Part shown: positions 35,325 through 47,911 of the stretch, piece after piece
Numbering within the stretch: position 1 is the first letter of the stretch
Layout of the letters: each line of letters opens with the position of its first letter
From: Apiospora phragmitis
Lineage: Eukaryota > Ascomycota > Sordariomycetes > Amphisphaeriales > Apiosporaceae
Assembly: GCA_038363925.1 (NCBI GenBank)
Contig: JAQQWL010000011.1
Coordinates: forward strand, 5,890,001 to 5,954,000
Length of the DNA stretch: 64,000 nucleotides
Reading direction: 5' to 3'
Program-made: the position numbers and the translations under genes
The notes under the pieces: model-generated
Databases searched by the model: none
Told to the model about the DNA's origin: nothing
Seen by the model: only the letters and a program-made list of their open reading frames with translations

Positions 35325-37665
35325 GTTTAGTTCTGTAACGCTATAGGGGCACGTCGGCGGGCGCAAGAACAGAAATTGGCTGGCTGCTGACTGGCCTCCG
35401 GGTCAATTGGTAGAATCGTCACTCGGCCTGAGAGTAGGCGAGCAACTTCGCGCCATTTCGATACATTTCAAGCCATTTCGCACAGCTCCGACTCCGGGGT
35501 AGCAAACACATTGAGAGTGCGTTTCCCGCCCAAAGCACATCATTGATAACGGACGTACGCCGCGGCCAAGCCCCCGACGGGTACCTTGCTGTTCCGATCA
35601 GTGTTATTCCCTCAAACATCGCAGTATTGCATGCAGTATTGGCAAACCCTGCCCATCCCTCCCCTGGTCCCGTCCCTACTTACACTATCCTCTTCCCGTT
35701 CCATCCGACGAAGAACACAAGAAAAAAAAAAGGGAAGAAAGAAAAGGACGCACATGCAGGGACGCTTCCTTTAGGCCAACTAATTACGGTACAACGTTCC
35801 CGCTCTGGAGGCTTGTCTACTGCGAACTCTGCACTCTGCTGTTGCATTGCGTTCGTTCACGTTCAATTCCGTACTATTGTGATTGATGAACGTCCGAGGA
35901 TGACAGCCTTACATTACCATCCAAGTATACGTTTGTTCATTTACTGCTAGCTCTCCAGATGCGCAATCCCCAATGTAATTGAGACGCTCGATCTTGGTTG
36001 GAGTCAACATCATTAGTCGGGTACTGTCCTTACCTACCTACTATCACATGCATGTAAAAGATACCTACCTAGTAAATGGATGCATCGTTGCCCACATGGT
36101 GATTTCCGATCGTGCCGGCTGGTCGCATTGGTAAGCGCGCAGCGTCGCACCTCTCGCTTCTCTGCCGGTTATAGTACTAGTATGTCGAGAAGAAGACAGA
36201 GCGAGAGGGAGACAGAGCGAGAGAGACAGACAGACAGAAGGACAGCAAACAAAAAACAAAACAAAAGTATTAACCCCCTTCCATAGGTAGAACTAGAAGG
36301 CTTCGAAGAATCCTTTTTGCGGTCTTCCATATGGGTTCTTCAGGGAGAACGAAACGACGGCTTAGACACTACCGGTCCGGTAGACTCGCAACTAGATGCC
36401 TTACGTAGACCAGGTGGATCGGAAAACGGTTTGTCGCATGATATAATCCACAGCTTTGCTGGTTTCGCATCTTGACCAGTGGACTGGGCCTTCCTATCAC
36501 AATGTCCAGCTTTCAGGAGTTCCAAAGGTTAGGGCCTAGGATCGGGGCTGTACAAACTGACATCCAGTACGGATACGGAATACTACGTACATACAGTACA
36601 TATTGACAGAAATAGGCGGGGGCAGGGTCTTCTTGGACGCGCACCCCGAAGCCTGTCGAGTCGAGCCGTGACAAGCACAAGGCAGAAGCATCGGGCCCTT
36701 GGCAGCCACTTGCAGCGTGGGCCACCGGTAGGTCTGATGATCCCCAGGATCATCGCTCCCAGCTCGTCAGAAGTGACGATGCATTGTCACACTGCCCCCC
36801 CTGCAAACGTGCTACGCTAGCCAACAGGCTAGGGAGGAGGAGAAAATTCCCTTCCGTGGCTGGCGCCGCATTCACTCAATACATACCGATGACCGTTATT
36901 GTTATTGTCTAATTCCGGCAGCCTGGAAAGACTCAGATCTTCCCGTTGATGGACAATATATGTCCATATATAAGATGAGACCGTGTTATGTATATTACCT
37001 GATGACGAAAACAACAACAACAACAACAACAACAACAATAATATAACAACATTCTGCATGACTCGGACTTAGGCACAGTTCTCTGCACACATGAATACCT
37101 ATCTACCGCAGTGCTGGGAAAAGACTGACCGACGCGACGACCCCTGCCAGGGTCAATTTAAACTTCGCCGTCGGTCGCGTCTCTCGATATATTCTAGGAT
37201 GTTTCAGATCGTCTAGGGGGAGGAGCTTTGACTGGCCCGGAATTGCTATTGGTGACGGAGCCCAACAACTACATACATATTCGCATATCTCCGCAGGGCT
37301 CAGGATCCTTGACCTGCCGAGCCTGCGTGAGCAAGATTCTCCACCTCGCCTCCCGCTTAGGGACGAGTCGATGCCATCCAGTCGTCGGTACCTGCATTAG
37401 CCCGGGCTCACTCCAAAGCAAAACCTGGAAAGCAGGGCAGAAGGGGAGCAGAGGCAGCAGGGTTCTGGCCGCCGCGGATGTATGAGAACATGAACATCCA
37501 ACACCGGGCTACTTTATTTATTCTTTACAGCGGGACTGTGCTTACCCATCTTCTTTACATACCTGCGGAGAAGACATTGCAGGATCAGCATGAACGTCTA
37601 AGGGCTGGACTACGCAACCAACTTCGCCTCCTTCATGCCCGTCTACTTCAGACGAACGCTCTATA
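35325..37665. other. Divergent intergenic region with simple repeats
   Basis: Between the MFS gene and the B-box gene. It includes a GAGAGA/ACAGACAG purine tract (36195-36245), TACCTACCTA motifs (36028-36072) and a CAA microsatellite (about 37010-37038). It probably contains the leader of the B-box gene. No gene seen. Confidence 0.5.
37010..37038 (+). repeat. CAA trinucleotide microsatellite
   Basis: An uninterrupted run of about nine ACA/CAA units in non-coding DNA. Confidence 0.85.
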
Positions 37666-39853
37666 ATGGATACGACCTCGCTTCAAACTCCTAGGACGGG
37701 GCGCTCTCGCTTCTCCAAAGCCCTGCCAGCCCCTCCACCCGGTTTGGAAGCCGGTTTAAATATATCAAACACCTCGTCACCACCAGGCCCCTTCAAAATA
37801 CCTCGCAAGCTGCCGTCGCTACCTCAACTACCATCAACAACAGCAGCTTTCCCTCCTCGGAAGAGCAGTATAGGTGCCCGGCTCAACCTGAAAAAGGACG
37901 CCCCTCTGTTGCCGGCGCTTCCGCCTTTACAAAAGGAGCTCCCGACTACCCACAAGAAAATGAATGCCATTCCTAGGAAGGCTGTTGGCCAGCAACCGCC
38001 AGCAGCAGCAGCAGCGCCAGAACTTGCGCCGAAGGGGAAGGACGCATCTACCCCAAGGAAGCTAAAACGCATATCGTCCATTTCGAGTATACTATCGGCA
38101 TACTCCAGCGCATCCAACGTATCACAGGACTCTGCGCACAGGTCGTCCCAGGGCAGCGTTGCAACGAAGGACAGTGAGCCGTCTCTTTCACCAGAACGTG
38201 ATGCTGCGGTCGACCCTCGAGCTAAGCTCTTTGAGACGCTGGGCGACTATACGGGGAACCCGCATGAAGATGAGCTCCCTAATACCAACAATCAAATGGA
38301 AAATGGACCGCAAGAATCACTGCTGCCTGTTCCCGCCAAGGATACAAGGGGAGGTGGTAGCCCTACGCTGGGGCTACCGGCTAATCCCCGCGGTGGGCTG
38401 CCAGCGACCCCTCGCTCCGCTAAAGCTACTGGTGGGGAAACTACATCGTCAACCACACCGGCGCCTGCCAATCTGCGGAATACTTCTCCGTTGACAGCAC
38501 CCGCCACTCCTCGAGATACCCCTCCGTTAACAAAACCTGACGATTTGGGAACTACTTCATCAACGCCATATTCGCCCATCAATTCGCGGAATATCCCCTC
38601 CATCGACGAAACCCTACGACTTGAACGCTACATCGTCGTCCCCGTCTGCATCCGTCAACGGGAACGCACAGCCATTGTGGCAGCGCCGAGCATCAAAGTC
38701 AGATGCTAGCATAAAGGTTCCGGAACTCACACTGACTGTTAGTCACGGTTCAACCGGCCCAACCTCATTAACTTCACAAACGCTCACCGGACCGCCCGTG
38801 CCTCCTAAGAGTGAATCTTCTAACACGCGGCCATCGCGTTTACCCCCGACATCATCATCAGGTCTGCCTGGACGTAATATCCGTCCAGCCCCACCACCCC
38901 CGACCAAAGCAACTGCATTCAATAAACCTGGCGAGGACGAAGCGATGAGGAAACTCGCAGCTTCAGTGAAGGCCGTTGCTAGGCTGGGCTCTGGCGACAA
39001 GGGCAGACTTGACAAAGAGAGCGAAGAGACCAAGGTACCCGCACCTGGCCCAAGCCCGAGTAGCACAGCTGCAAATGATAGCAACTTGCAGAAAGGGGGT
39101 CTTGCAGAGAAGAGGAGCCAAGATTTTGTGTCACCTCTGTCATCGCCTGAGCTTCGTCCTTCCTCTCAACGTGGCCAGCAAGGAGCCTCCCAGGCCACCG
39201 GACGTCCGAGCACTGCGCAAAACTCTGATAGCCGAGACCAACCGAACCAATTGCCCCGCGATGGAGACTCCATGCCACGTCGACAACGTGGCATGCCTCA
39301 TTCCAATGAGCAACAGCCAATGCCTTCACCTATGGGCTCTATTGTCAGCCATCAACAATCGCATGAGCAACTTGAGCAGCAGTCCAAGGCGCCGACGAAG
39401 GAAGAGCTCTCACCCGCTTCTAGCGGCCAGACTGCTCGTCGCCTTCTTGCCCCTAATGGAGCACCGGCGCCTCGAACACGTCCTTCTCTCAGCATGGTGG
39501 GCGAGGAGGTCTCGTTCACCAAGCCGACGCCACTCACGGATGGACAGCAGTCGGAGTTGACACGCGCCATCATGCTGTTCCGCCGCCATGATAAACCCAT
39601 CGCGGACGAGTACCCCGTCCTCAACGCGGCGCCCCTGCGGCCCAGCCACCTGAAGTGCCTTAACGATCACCAAGGCTTCATCCGTACCAAGAATGCGGCC
39701 CATTCCATCGCGTGCGCCACCTGCCACGTCGAGGATCGGGAGCCGCGGTTTGTCTGCACCACCTGCTCCGTGCGGGTGTGCTCGCGCTGCCGGGATCTAC
39801 TGGAGAAGCACAAGGACACGCACATGGTGCTGGGCCTGCTCCAAAAGAGCTAG
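37666..39853 (+). CDS. Low-complexity protein with C-terminal B-box-like zinc finger (one frame break)
   Basis: ATG at 37666 (ATAATGGATACG). The first 600 residues are Pro/Ser/Thr-rich and disordered, with repeated short PATPR and TKPDDLGTTSSTP-like units between about 38380 and 38660. The C-terminal 90 residues are ordered: SHLKCLNDHQGFIRTK, then C-x2-C (CATC), C-x2-C (CTTC), C-x2-C (CSRC) and HKDTH, a B-box-like two-zinc arrangement ending in MVLGLLQKS. The frame breaks near 38595-38601 (ATCCCCTCC). Dropping one base turns the downstream text into STKPYDLNATSSSP, which repeats the earlier TKPDDLGTTSSTP unit and so supports a single extra base. The corrected length is about 728 residues. No intron is evident. 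The function is unknown; the domain suggests protein interaction. It is followed in tandem by the coiled-coil gene. Confidence 0.7.
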
Positions 39854-39859
39854 GAGGCC

Positions 39860-39894
39860 GGGGGAGGCAGGGGAGGCAGGGGAGGCATAGGGGG
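39860..39894 (+). repeat. G-rich tandem repeat, potential G-quadruplex in 3' UTR
   Basis: Seven bases after the stop codon of the preceding gene there are four G-tracts of 5, 4, 4 and 5 bases separated by 5, 5 and 7 bases (GGGAGGCAGG-type units). This satisfies the usual G4 motif on the sense strand. Folding in RNA is inference. Confidence 0.7.
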
Positions 39895-40997
39895 ACCATG
39901 TATTATGAACGAAGGCGTTTTTCAAAAAGGCAACGGATACCAATGACTTATTTTTTTTTTAATTCTAATGGAAAGAACTTGACCAGAACTAAATTGGTTT
40001 TCTATGAAAGTGACCATCGTTCTACAACTTTTCTTACCAGAAAGGTATACTGGTGAAATGCAACCGACTGAAAACACCACGTCTAATAGGCCGAGGAGAC
40101 CTGGGGGGTATCAGGGCCGAACAGCGAGACACGGATAGCGGTGCTAGTGATCCTCCTAGTGATCCTCCAAGCTAACTCGGTATATCTGTGTACCCAGTGT
40201 AGGGTTAGATATATGTTTATTTAAAGGATTGTCCATGTGACAGAGAAAAGGAAGCATCGAGAAGGATATACTTCGCGCATTGGGCCATGAGTGAACTCGT
40301 GTATATCCAAGACATCTATTATAGGCATACTTACATGACCAGCACTAATTATCCCATTGCCAACAAGTAGTATAAGCTCGGAATCCGACTAGATGACGCA
40401 AAGTATTTATTTACTTAAGTTTGCTCGACTCTTACTCCCGCAACCAGGATGCCCTCCATCGTGCGTCGATGGAGGAAGCATCCAAGGACGATCTGGTCCT
40501 GGTGGAACAATACTTGAAGGACAGATACCCTGCACGTCCTGTCGATAACCAAGCACTTAACACATCGACCTGACGGTAAGGTAGGTAGGATTTCTGCTCT
40601 GATGCGTGCACCTACTCCCTACCTCTTAGAGATTTGACCGCTATGTTGTTGTACCTACCTCCCAAATGTTCAGCACGGTGGGTGCCTAAAGTGTGCTGCT
40701 TTTAGTGAATCCGTCAAAATGCAAGTTCTTAAACCAGCCCCCCCAAGCGCCCTCAGGCCCGGCACTTCAGTGGGGAAACACCCGCCTCCCGCCTGCCCGC
40801 GTACATGAAATGTCACTTAAGTTACGGGGCTTGCCAACCAACGCTACAGCGGAGATCGACAGAGCAGCAAGGACCCTGGCATCAATTGAGTGATTGATTG
40901 AGTGATCTTATGAAAGATTCTTGCCGTGGCACTTCAATACTCGAGGTACGGCGTCTACTTCTCTCATGTCCACCATACCGGTCCTTTGCTGTCCACA
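39895..40997. other. Intergenic region between two tandem plus-strand genes
   Basis: Contains a short direct repeat (GTGATCCTCC twice, near 40147-40168) and GGTAAGGTAGGTAGG near 40575-40589. No gene seen. Confidence 0.5.
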
Positions 40998-42685
40998 ATG
41001 TCGTCCAACTCAGGTCTGAGTCGCACTCGATCATTACGCAAGCCTGCCTCCACCATTGCCGGCAGTACGAACCAGAAAGAAAACACCAAATTAGCGCCCT
41101 CGTCCTCCAACGACCCCGGGAAAGCGTCGCCCAGCCGACTACCACAGGTCAAACCCTTGACGCGGTCAGCAACGACAACTGCCACGACTTCGGCAAGCAC
41201 CCGAGCCCGAACAACGAACCCGACGAGGACGTCAACAACATCAGCCGCAGTACCACCAACAACGGGAGGTGGCAGGCCATTAGCCGGTATCCTCTCCAGC
41301 AGGAATGGCCTGGCCACGACGAGACGGGCGAGCCCGACCACGGCCGAGAACACAGCCGCGGCGGCGAAGCCTTTGGGAAGGGCACCCTCTACACGCCATG
41401 CGCCTTCTGCATCCGGAAACATACGAAGCGTCAGCAGAGAATCTTCGGCCTCGACCCAACGGCCGTCGAGCTCCGGGGGCGTTTCGTCGGCATCCACAGT
41501 GACAAGATCGAACACGCTGGGTCACGCGCGAGCCAAGTCTACAGCGACAGGTCTCACCGCCGCCACTACCCTTAAACCACCAAGCTCTCGAGTCTCGACC
41601 GCTGCCTCATCGATAGCCTCTGCGAAACCGCAAACTCGCTCCCAGACACTGCAGGCACGTGGCGCAACCCACGGGGCCTCGGCCTCGACATCTTCTGCCA
41701 CAGCTGCTGCTGCGGCACCGCCATCCCTGCCTGCTGCTTCCCAGAACCGCCCGGCTTTCAACACCAACCAACAACACTACTCGCCGCTGAAGTCGCACGC
41801 GCCGAAGCCCCTCACCTCGACCTTCCTAGCGCCGCCCTCGCCCTCGAAGCTCCCCGCCAATGTCGCCATCACCGCCGAGACGGCGCGCCTGCAGACAGAA
41901 CTCCTGCAACTGTCTCTCTTGCATCGCGATGCTGGGGCCACGGCGGCCGAGTGGCATGACAGCGCGCAGCAAAAGCTGGGGGCCCGGTTCGCGGAGCTGG
42001 TCCGCACCGAGCAGGCCCTGGGCGGCTGCGAGCGCGACGGCGTCGAGGCGCGCAACGCCGCCGTGCTGGTGCGGTGGGGCGCCGCCCGCGCCAGCACCGA
42101 GGTCGTCGGCGGGCTCGAGAGAAGGTCCAGATGCTGGACCAGGTCGTCAACGGCGTCTGGCGGTTCGGCGAGCCCGGCGGGCGCTACGCCCGGGTCGTCG
42201 AGGAGTTCGAGGACTGGGCCGGCCGCCTGCAGGGCATCATGGAGGCGCGCCGGAAGGGGGACGTCAACCCGCTTCTGGGAGACGGCGCGGATGACAAGGG
42301 CGAGGTCCTCTTCATTGGCGACCTGGAGAATCGATGGAGGGACGAGTGTCCAGGCCTCGTGCGGAAGCTGGAGGAGTGGCGTCGGTTGTTGCGCCATCTC
42401 GGCCCGGTGCCCGATGGTAGTGGCGTTGCTGCTGCTAATGCTGCTACTACAACGACGCAAGAAGGCGATAGCGGCCAAAAGTCGAGCCTGGCCAGGATAC
42501 TTGAGGGCTACACGGGCATGGTGGACGACATGCTGACCGAGCTGGCCCTGATGGAGCAGATGGTACGCGAGGCGGTCCGGGCCGAGGACGACTGGATCGA
42601 GGCCATGAACAAGGAGCTGAACCTCGGCAACGAGAAGGATGCCCCGGGTGACAGATCGGCTCCGCTTTGGAAGATGGTCGTATGA
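40998..42685 (+). CDS. Ser/Thr-rich coiled-coil protein, unrecognised (one frame break)
   Basis: ATG at 40998 (CACAATGTCG). The first 270 residues are basic and Ser/Thr/Ala-rich (RTRSLRKPASTIAGS), as in microtubule- or chromatin-associated proteins. The C-terminal 290 residues are helical: ITAETARLQTELLQLSLLHR, then VQMLDQVVNGVWRF, VVEEFEDWAGRLQGIMEARR, GDLENRWRDECPGLVRKLEE and ARILEGYTGMVDDMLTELAL, ending at 42685. The frame changes at 42110-42124 (GGCTCGAGAGAAGG). Adding one G (or removing the AG repeat unit) joins VVGGLE to EKVQML. The length is about 562 residues. The overall plan (disordered basic N-terminus plus helical bundle) is like augmin/HAUS or kinetochore-linked proteins, but no family is claimed. 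Confidence 0.65.
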
Positions 42686-43183
42686 AACGAACCAGCACGA
42701 TGAGCAGGTTAGCTGTCGCAGATTATGCCCCGTGTTCTTTTTCGCCTTGTGTTTTTATCAAAGGTCTCTGCCCTCGCATACATCGTTAGTCGGTCGCACA
42801 GTGTTGGTGGTACTCGAAAGTTATGGGTTGTATCATAAAAGCGTGTCTTCTACTCTCCCATTGGGGTTTTCCTTCTGCTACAAGTGAGCCACCTACTTTG
42901 CAAGCGACTATTGCTTTTTATAGAGAGCGGCTTCCCTACATTCTGTAGTATATAGAGAAACGATGTTGAGAGAGGGCCTTTCCCCCCAAAGACGGACTTG
43001 AGGTAGCAGTGTCTTGAGCAAACACTTTATGTATTATTCATTAATTCCTTAACTGTAAACCCTTGCCCGATTATATACCCAATAGCTATCCCGCAGTCAG
43101 ATCTCCTTAACTTTAGACAAAACGTGGATATAACAGTGAGGGAACCCTCCGTGATCCCCGTGGATTTTTTTTTTAAACTATTA
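42686..43183. other. Convergent intergenic region
   Basis: 3' flanks of the coiled-coil and 2EXR genes. Nothing else is seen. Confidence 0.5.
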
Positions 43184-44305
43184 TCATTTATACAGTTCAT
43201 GAAGTTGATGAGGCGGATTCCTTGAGCCAAGCAGACGGTACGTAGCATCCCAATCCCGACCATGGCAGGGGCTTGGGACGAGCGACCCAGTGGTGGTGTT
43301 CGTCCGCGGCGGCGTGATCATGCTGGACGTGGGCATACGGGCGATAGACTCCCAGACAATCAATGGCATCACTGAGCTCCCATATTCGGAGCTCAGGTCG
43401 TCTACGTCGTAGACCCAGATGCGATCTCCGACGGGGACTTCGGGCCACCACCTGGGGTTGGGCCACAGGGACAATTGACGCAGGGACTCGAACCAGAAGA
43501 GCAGGTGCACGGTCGCGGAGCCTTCGGATACGTCTTCAGGCTGGCGGCGACCGCCACCTCTGTCGCCGTCGCTGTCGTAGCTCCCATCCTCCTCGCTATT
43601 GTACCCACCGTCGAGGTCATCCGTGCGGGTACCGATGTAGTCCAGCGCCACGTGTTGGAATGACGAGATGATCCTCCGGAAGTGGCGGAAGGCGTCCGGG
43701 TCCTGGGGAAACTGCCTGGCTATTCGGGCGTCGTGCGGATCCGTGCTAAGCCGCCGGTCCGGGCCGTCGTCGGCAGGGTGCAGAGCGCTGTACTCAGGCA
43801 CGCTGGTGATGACGAGGATATCGGTGGCGGGGTTGCACCGCACGTGACGGCTTCGGCGGCGGCAGAGGCTCCATCCGCCACGGGCAGCCGTCTTGGGATC
43901 CACGTATTCGCAGACGCGGAGGGTTTCCGGGTACGCGCGGGTGACGACCTCGCGAGACTCGCGGCAGACGCAGCCGAGGGACCGGAGTAGTAGCGACCCG
44001 GAAACGGTATCATCTTCGGGGTCTTCGTCATCCTTGGCCACGGCGAAGAAGCCATCGGCCATACATACGCCGATATGGTTTGGTTGCCTCTCCCTATACT
44101 GGGGACAGCCGCTGTGGCAGCCGCAGAAATGCCCGCCCACGGTGACACAGCAGTGCTTGGTCGAGTACCTGCGGTGATGAATGTCGAGTCGAAGTGCCCG
44201 TTCGGTGTCGGGCATGGCCTGGCGCCATATCTCGGCCCTAAGCTCTGCAGGAAGATCCGGGAATCTCGGAAAGATTACCGCGGGTTGGAGTGGTGGTGTG
44301 CCCAT
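43184..44305 (-). CDS. 2EXR-domain protein with Cys-rich insert
   Basis: An intact single-exon protein of 373 residues. Residues 13-32 (FPDLPAELRAEIWRQAMP) are the start of the fungal 2EXR domain, a lineage-expanded family of unknown function. The second conserved element is LRSLGCVCRESREVV. Between them is an unusual cysteine/histidine cluster (HCCVTVGGHFCGCHSGC) that might bind zinc. An acidic low-complexity loop (NSEEDGSYDSDGDRGGG) follows, and then a Trp-rich end. The start at 44305 is the first ATG of the frame. It lies head-to-tail 400 nt downstream of the TBC gene. Confidence 0.82.
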   Translation of the reverse strand: MGTPPLQPAVIFPRFPDLPAELRAEIWRQAMPDTERALRLDIHHRRYSTKHCCVTVGGHFCGCHSGCPQYRERQPNHIGVCMADGFFAVAKDDEDPEDDTVSGSLLLRSLGCVCRESREVVTRAYPETLRVCEYVDPKTAARGGWSLCRRRSRHVRCNPATDILVITSVPEYSALHPADDGPDRRLSTDPHDARIARQFPQDPDAFRHFRRIISSFQHVALDYIGTRTDDLDGGYNSEEDGSYDSDGDRGGGRRQPEDVSEGSATVHLLFWFESLRQLSLWPNPRWWPEVPVGDRIWVYDVDDLSSEYGSSVMPLIVWESIARMPTSSMITPPRTNTTTGSLVPSPCHGRDWDATYRLLGSRNPPHQLHELYK

Positions 44306-44709
44306 AGTTGCGGCCGGTATTACAGTATTTGTCCTGACAACTGAGATCTCTCCAGTTTTGTCGTTGTGGCCATCTAAGGAAGTACCTATCAGTTGGCTGT
44401 GGGGTCAGACTACATGCATGATACCGGCTAAGATCACATGTTTTGCCTTCCCAGGAGAGGGTAAGCATTCGAACTCCCTTCTAGCCATCCAAGTTCATCG
44501 ACAGATCATTCATCTTGCCCCGTTATGCCTGTTAGAATGTATAGCAATGTGGTGCATTGGGCGAATGAGGTTAGATCGTACCCCATCGTCGTGAAGTCCG
44601 GCGGTGTATATCTAGGACAGGGGGGGGAGCAATCACGACACTGCTACTGTAGTACGAAAAACATGTAAATCCTGGGACGGTGAGGTATGGTTGAAAAGTG
44701 TACTCTAGA
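44306..44709. other. Intergenic region upstream of the 2EXR gene
   Basis: Short promoter-side region between two minus-strand genes. Nothing else is seen. Confidence 0.5.
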
Positions 44710-47134
44710 CTATTTCCCCTTTCTTATTGGCTCCAGGCCGAATAAGTCTTCCGAAAGCACAGCCTTCCCACTGGCATCTAATGGCACCTCGCCAAATAGG
44801 AAAGCGGTTCTCTCTCGATTCACATTGGCCGATGGACGCTTACGGTGCTTCCCTGAGGGAGACGCTGTGGAGGACGAAGGCTTTGAATTCTGCGATCCGA
44901 ATACATCTGGTTGTGAGGATGCCGATTGGTCTGGCTCGAGCATCCAAGAGAATGAGGATTGGGCTAGTGTTGAACGTGTAGGAATCGGTGCCGGTGGGCG
45001 CTGGAGTACTGTAGCTTGGGTAGGTGTTGCTGTTCTAGAGGTTGAAGCTAGAGGGTCGGTGTCCATAACGTCTGGATGGTCGTGATTGCTTGTGGCATCT
45101 TTCGCAGAAGATACCGAAGTTATATCAGGGGTCTGACTGGAGTTCTTGGGGTTTGAGGGATCAACAGTCATCTCAGGCGTACTGATAACCATTGCTGCGA
45201 CCGCATCGCTAGGAGGATCTGGCGATATTGGATCGGCTTCAGGTCCGGGATGACTTTGTGCTGGAGGGAAATACTCATCCTCAGGCAGCGCTATGGTCGA
45301 ATCCTCCAGGTATATTTTAACGAACTGAACTTTAGCGGCAGCTATTTCCAAGGCTTCTGATTGCTTCTGTTTATCATCGGAATCCGATGTTGCCAAAGTC
45401 TTCAGCGTAGTGATGGTCTCATCCAACAGCGATGCTAGCTGTTTATTCCTCTGGTCCATAGTGGCCACAGCTTGCATGGCTGTATTGTTAGGTCCCGGTT
45501 CAGAGAAAAGCTCGCGCCCTGCCTTCATACTTGTCGTAGCTTCGCTAACATTGCGGCGTATCTCGCCAAGTGCATCTCGCACCGCCTGGTTAATGCCGAG
45601 CTTTTCGCCCCTTTCAAGGACGCCCTTAGTCGCACCTTGGAATAAGGCTTCTATACCACCTTGTTGCTGAAGAAACCGTTGAGGTGAGAGAGGCGATCGC
45701 AGTCCTCGAGTTTTCTGCCTTATACCTAAACCCAAAGATCTTGGTGTGCTGGGTTGCGAGGAATTCTTAGGTGAGTCTGGTGGTTTGCCAGTGTACTTCA
45801 GAATGAGTGTTGAGCCTCCGGCAGGGGTAAGATGATTGCGAAGATATACGGCGTCATCTATGAATGTATGTGGTCCATAGGGACCCTCAGGTGGTGGATA
45901 CTTCAGTAGGAGCTGTAGAGCGACAGAATAGTCCGCCTCAAGGACTATATCATATGGGTTAGTTCATGAAACGTTGCGGCCTAATAGATGGTAGACTCAC
46001 GAGCCCATCGGATTCTGACCATCATGGCAGTACAAACAAGATCTATAAGTTGCAAAGAAGGGTCAACGGAAAAAAGGGTATCCCAAAGCACGAGCATCTG
46101 GTCAAAACGGAAATTCGCGGCTGAAGAGTAGTCGAATCCACCGGCTGGAGAGGAGTCAGATCAACTCACGTCGGGAACAGGCTGGCATGGACTCACATGA
46201 GGAAGATCTGAGGTAGGATCTCGATAGTCTTCAAGTGATTGGTTAAGTCAGGGTCGACTTTATACAATAAGACTTCGTGGATGTGCTGGCTCTTTTCGAC
46301 GATGCTCGACTGCCCTCCTCGAGCATCGTCAGCGACCTCGTAGAATGCCTTTGCGTGGTCCATGACTTTAGAGAATAGGGCAAAGGAATCATGCTCGATG
46401 AAGGACGCATCCAGCATCTCGATCATAGCCAAATCAGCTTGGCCCTCAAAGGCGGTCTCGGCTGGATTAATGGCATCTCGTTCGACGACGAGGAGAATAG
46501 GTGCGAGAAGCTCGTGCATTCCCTGACGATAACCGCCAACACCAGGGTTCAGCTTGCAGTAAATGAAGAGCACATCCAATATCATCGTTTGGACGCGGGG
46601 CTCGTGGTAAAACGGCTCGTCCGGTAAGCGCTGAACATCCTGCGAGATTTCGGCCCGCAGGGCCTCATCTTGCCTCAAAGTATTCCATGGTGACTAGTAA
46701 AGCATTAGATCATGGACTTCTTGATACTGCGTAAGGTGGGTGGGAGATTGTTTCATATGGCTTACATCGGGGTCGTCGGCCAGAGGATCGGTATTTACAG
46801 TAGCCAAATACTCGGGATGATTGATATACTTAAGGAAATGGTCTCTCAACGAGGCATAGGTGCTTCTGGACTCCAGAAGCGCATGGGTGCAGCCGGTAGT
46901 ATTGGAGCCATGGCCGAGCAAGAAGGTTTTCCAACATATGGATCTGCAGCCTGAGATGCAGGGGCTGTTGGGGCCATTATACTTGACAGCGCGCTGTAAG
47001 TCGGCCAGGCTAGAATATTTCACGGTTTCTTGCCAACGATCTCTGAAAAATTCCATAAGTCAGCCAAATATTCGACTCTTGGCCGGCTAGTCATTGTTTG
47101 GGCAATCTCACGTCGACTCGGCCAGAGATCGCAT
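44710..47134 (-). CDS. TBC (Rab-GAP) domain protein, TBC1D5-like (one frame break)
   Basis: Exons on the minus strand are 47134-47112, 47042-46766, 46693-46197, 46144-46001 and 45944-44710, with introns of 69, 72, 52 and 56 nt. The corrected length is 724 residues. The TBC domain (about residues 25-320) shows SICWKTFLLG, SPWNTLRQDEALRAEI, FIYCKLNPGVGGYRQGMHEL (the YxQGM block) and RWIRLLFSREFPF next to LVLWD. The usual catalytic Arg of the IxxDxxR motif is not obvious; the matching stretch reads ISQDVQRLPDE, so D-x-x-R is present as DVQR. The C-terminal 400 residues are disordered with one coiled segment. The layout resembles TBC1D5, a Rab7 GAP that works with retromer. In exon 4 the A4 run on the plus strand (46104-46107) has one base too many: removing it turns FPF-stop into FPFDQMLVLWD. 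The gene is divergent from the Nudix gene. Confidence 0.85.
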
Positions 47135-47911
47135 CCTGATGGAGATGAGGCCAATCTCCCCCAGGGAAGTCCGGATGAGGCGAGCGATGGGGCCGGGTTG
47201 CTTGGGCTGCGACGCAATCGTGTCAAGTGTACCTGCAGATGACTTAGGATGTTGTTGCGCCGAAGTCTAATGCGGCTGTACAGATAAGGTATCTTGAGGC
47301 TGCCAGCCTGCACTTAGACCGATTGCGAGCTGAGGACGGACGGAAAGCCATGCCTGCCAACTGCGCGTCAGTGGCAGCCAGATGGCAGCGCGGGTGGCCG
47401 GCACATGACGTAGACTTGCTGCAGCCCCTCTGCCCGAAACAGGCGAAAACAAGACGCGGACATCTTCCCGTTGGATTAAACCTATTACATAGCTACAGTA
47501 ATTTACCCCGGATTAATGCCCGATCAGTCAAGATACTGCAGATAAGGACGATGCTAAGCACCCGGGTACGATCTGGTGCCTCGGTAACTGTTGTCCCACT
47601 GACTTACCTAATAGTCGATTTGTCATCAAGGGTAAGCTCAAAGAGGAGAGATCCAGCCCAATACCGAGACCCCCGATTTTGGGTCCCTTCGGAGTTATCG
47701 TGATGGTCCACTATGCGATGCCGGTTCCATCTAACCCTTCCTAGAAATGGGCGATATCTCTTCGTTGCTTAGAATCCCAGGAAACCTTACCTGCTACCGT
47801 CCCCCTTGACATATACATACATATCTTCGCCCTAGAGTCAGAAGAGGTTTACTGGATTTTTATTCATTTATCTTAGTCCATCTTCAAAGACGTCATCGGT
47901 TAGATAACACG
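47135..47911. promoter_or_regulatory. Divergent promoter region of the TBC and NADH pyrophosphatase genes
   Basis: 777 nt between two start codons pointing away from each other. No specific site recognised. Confidence 0.4.
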
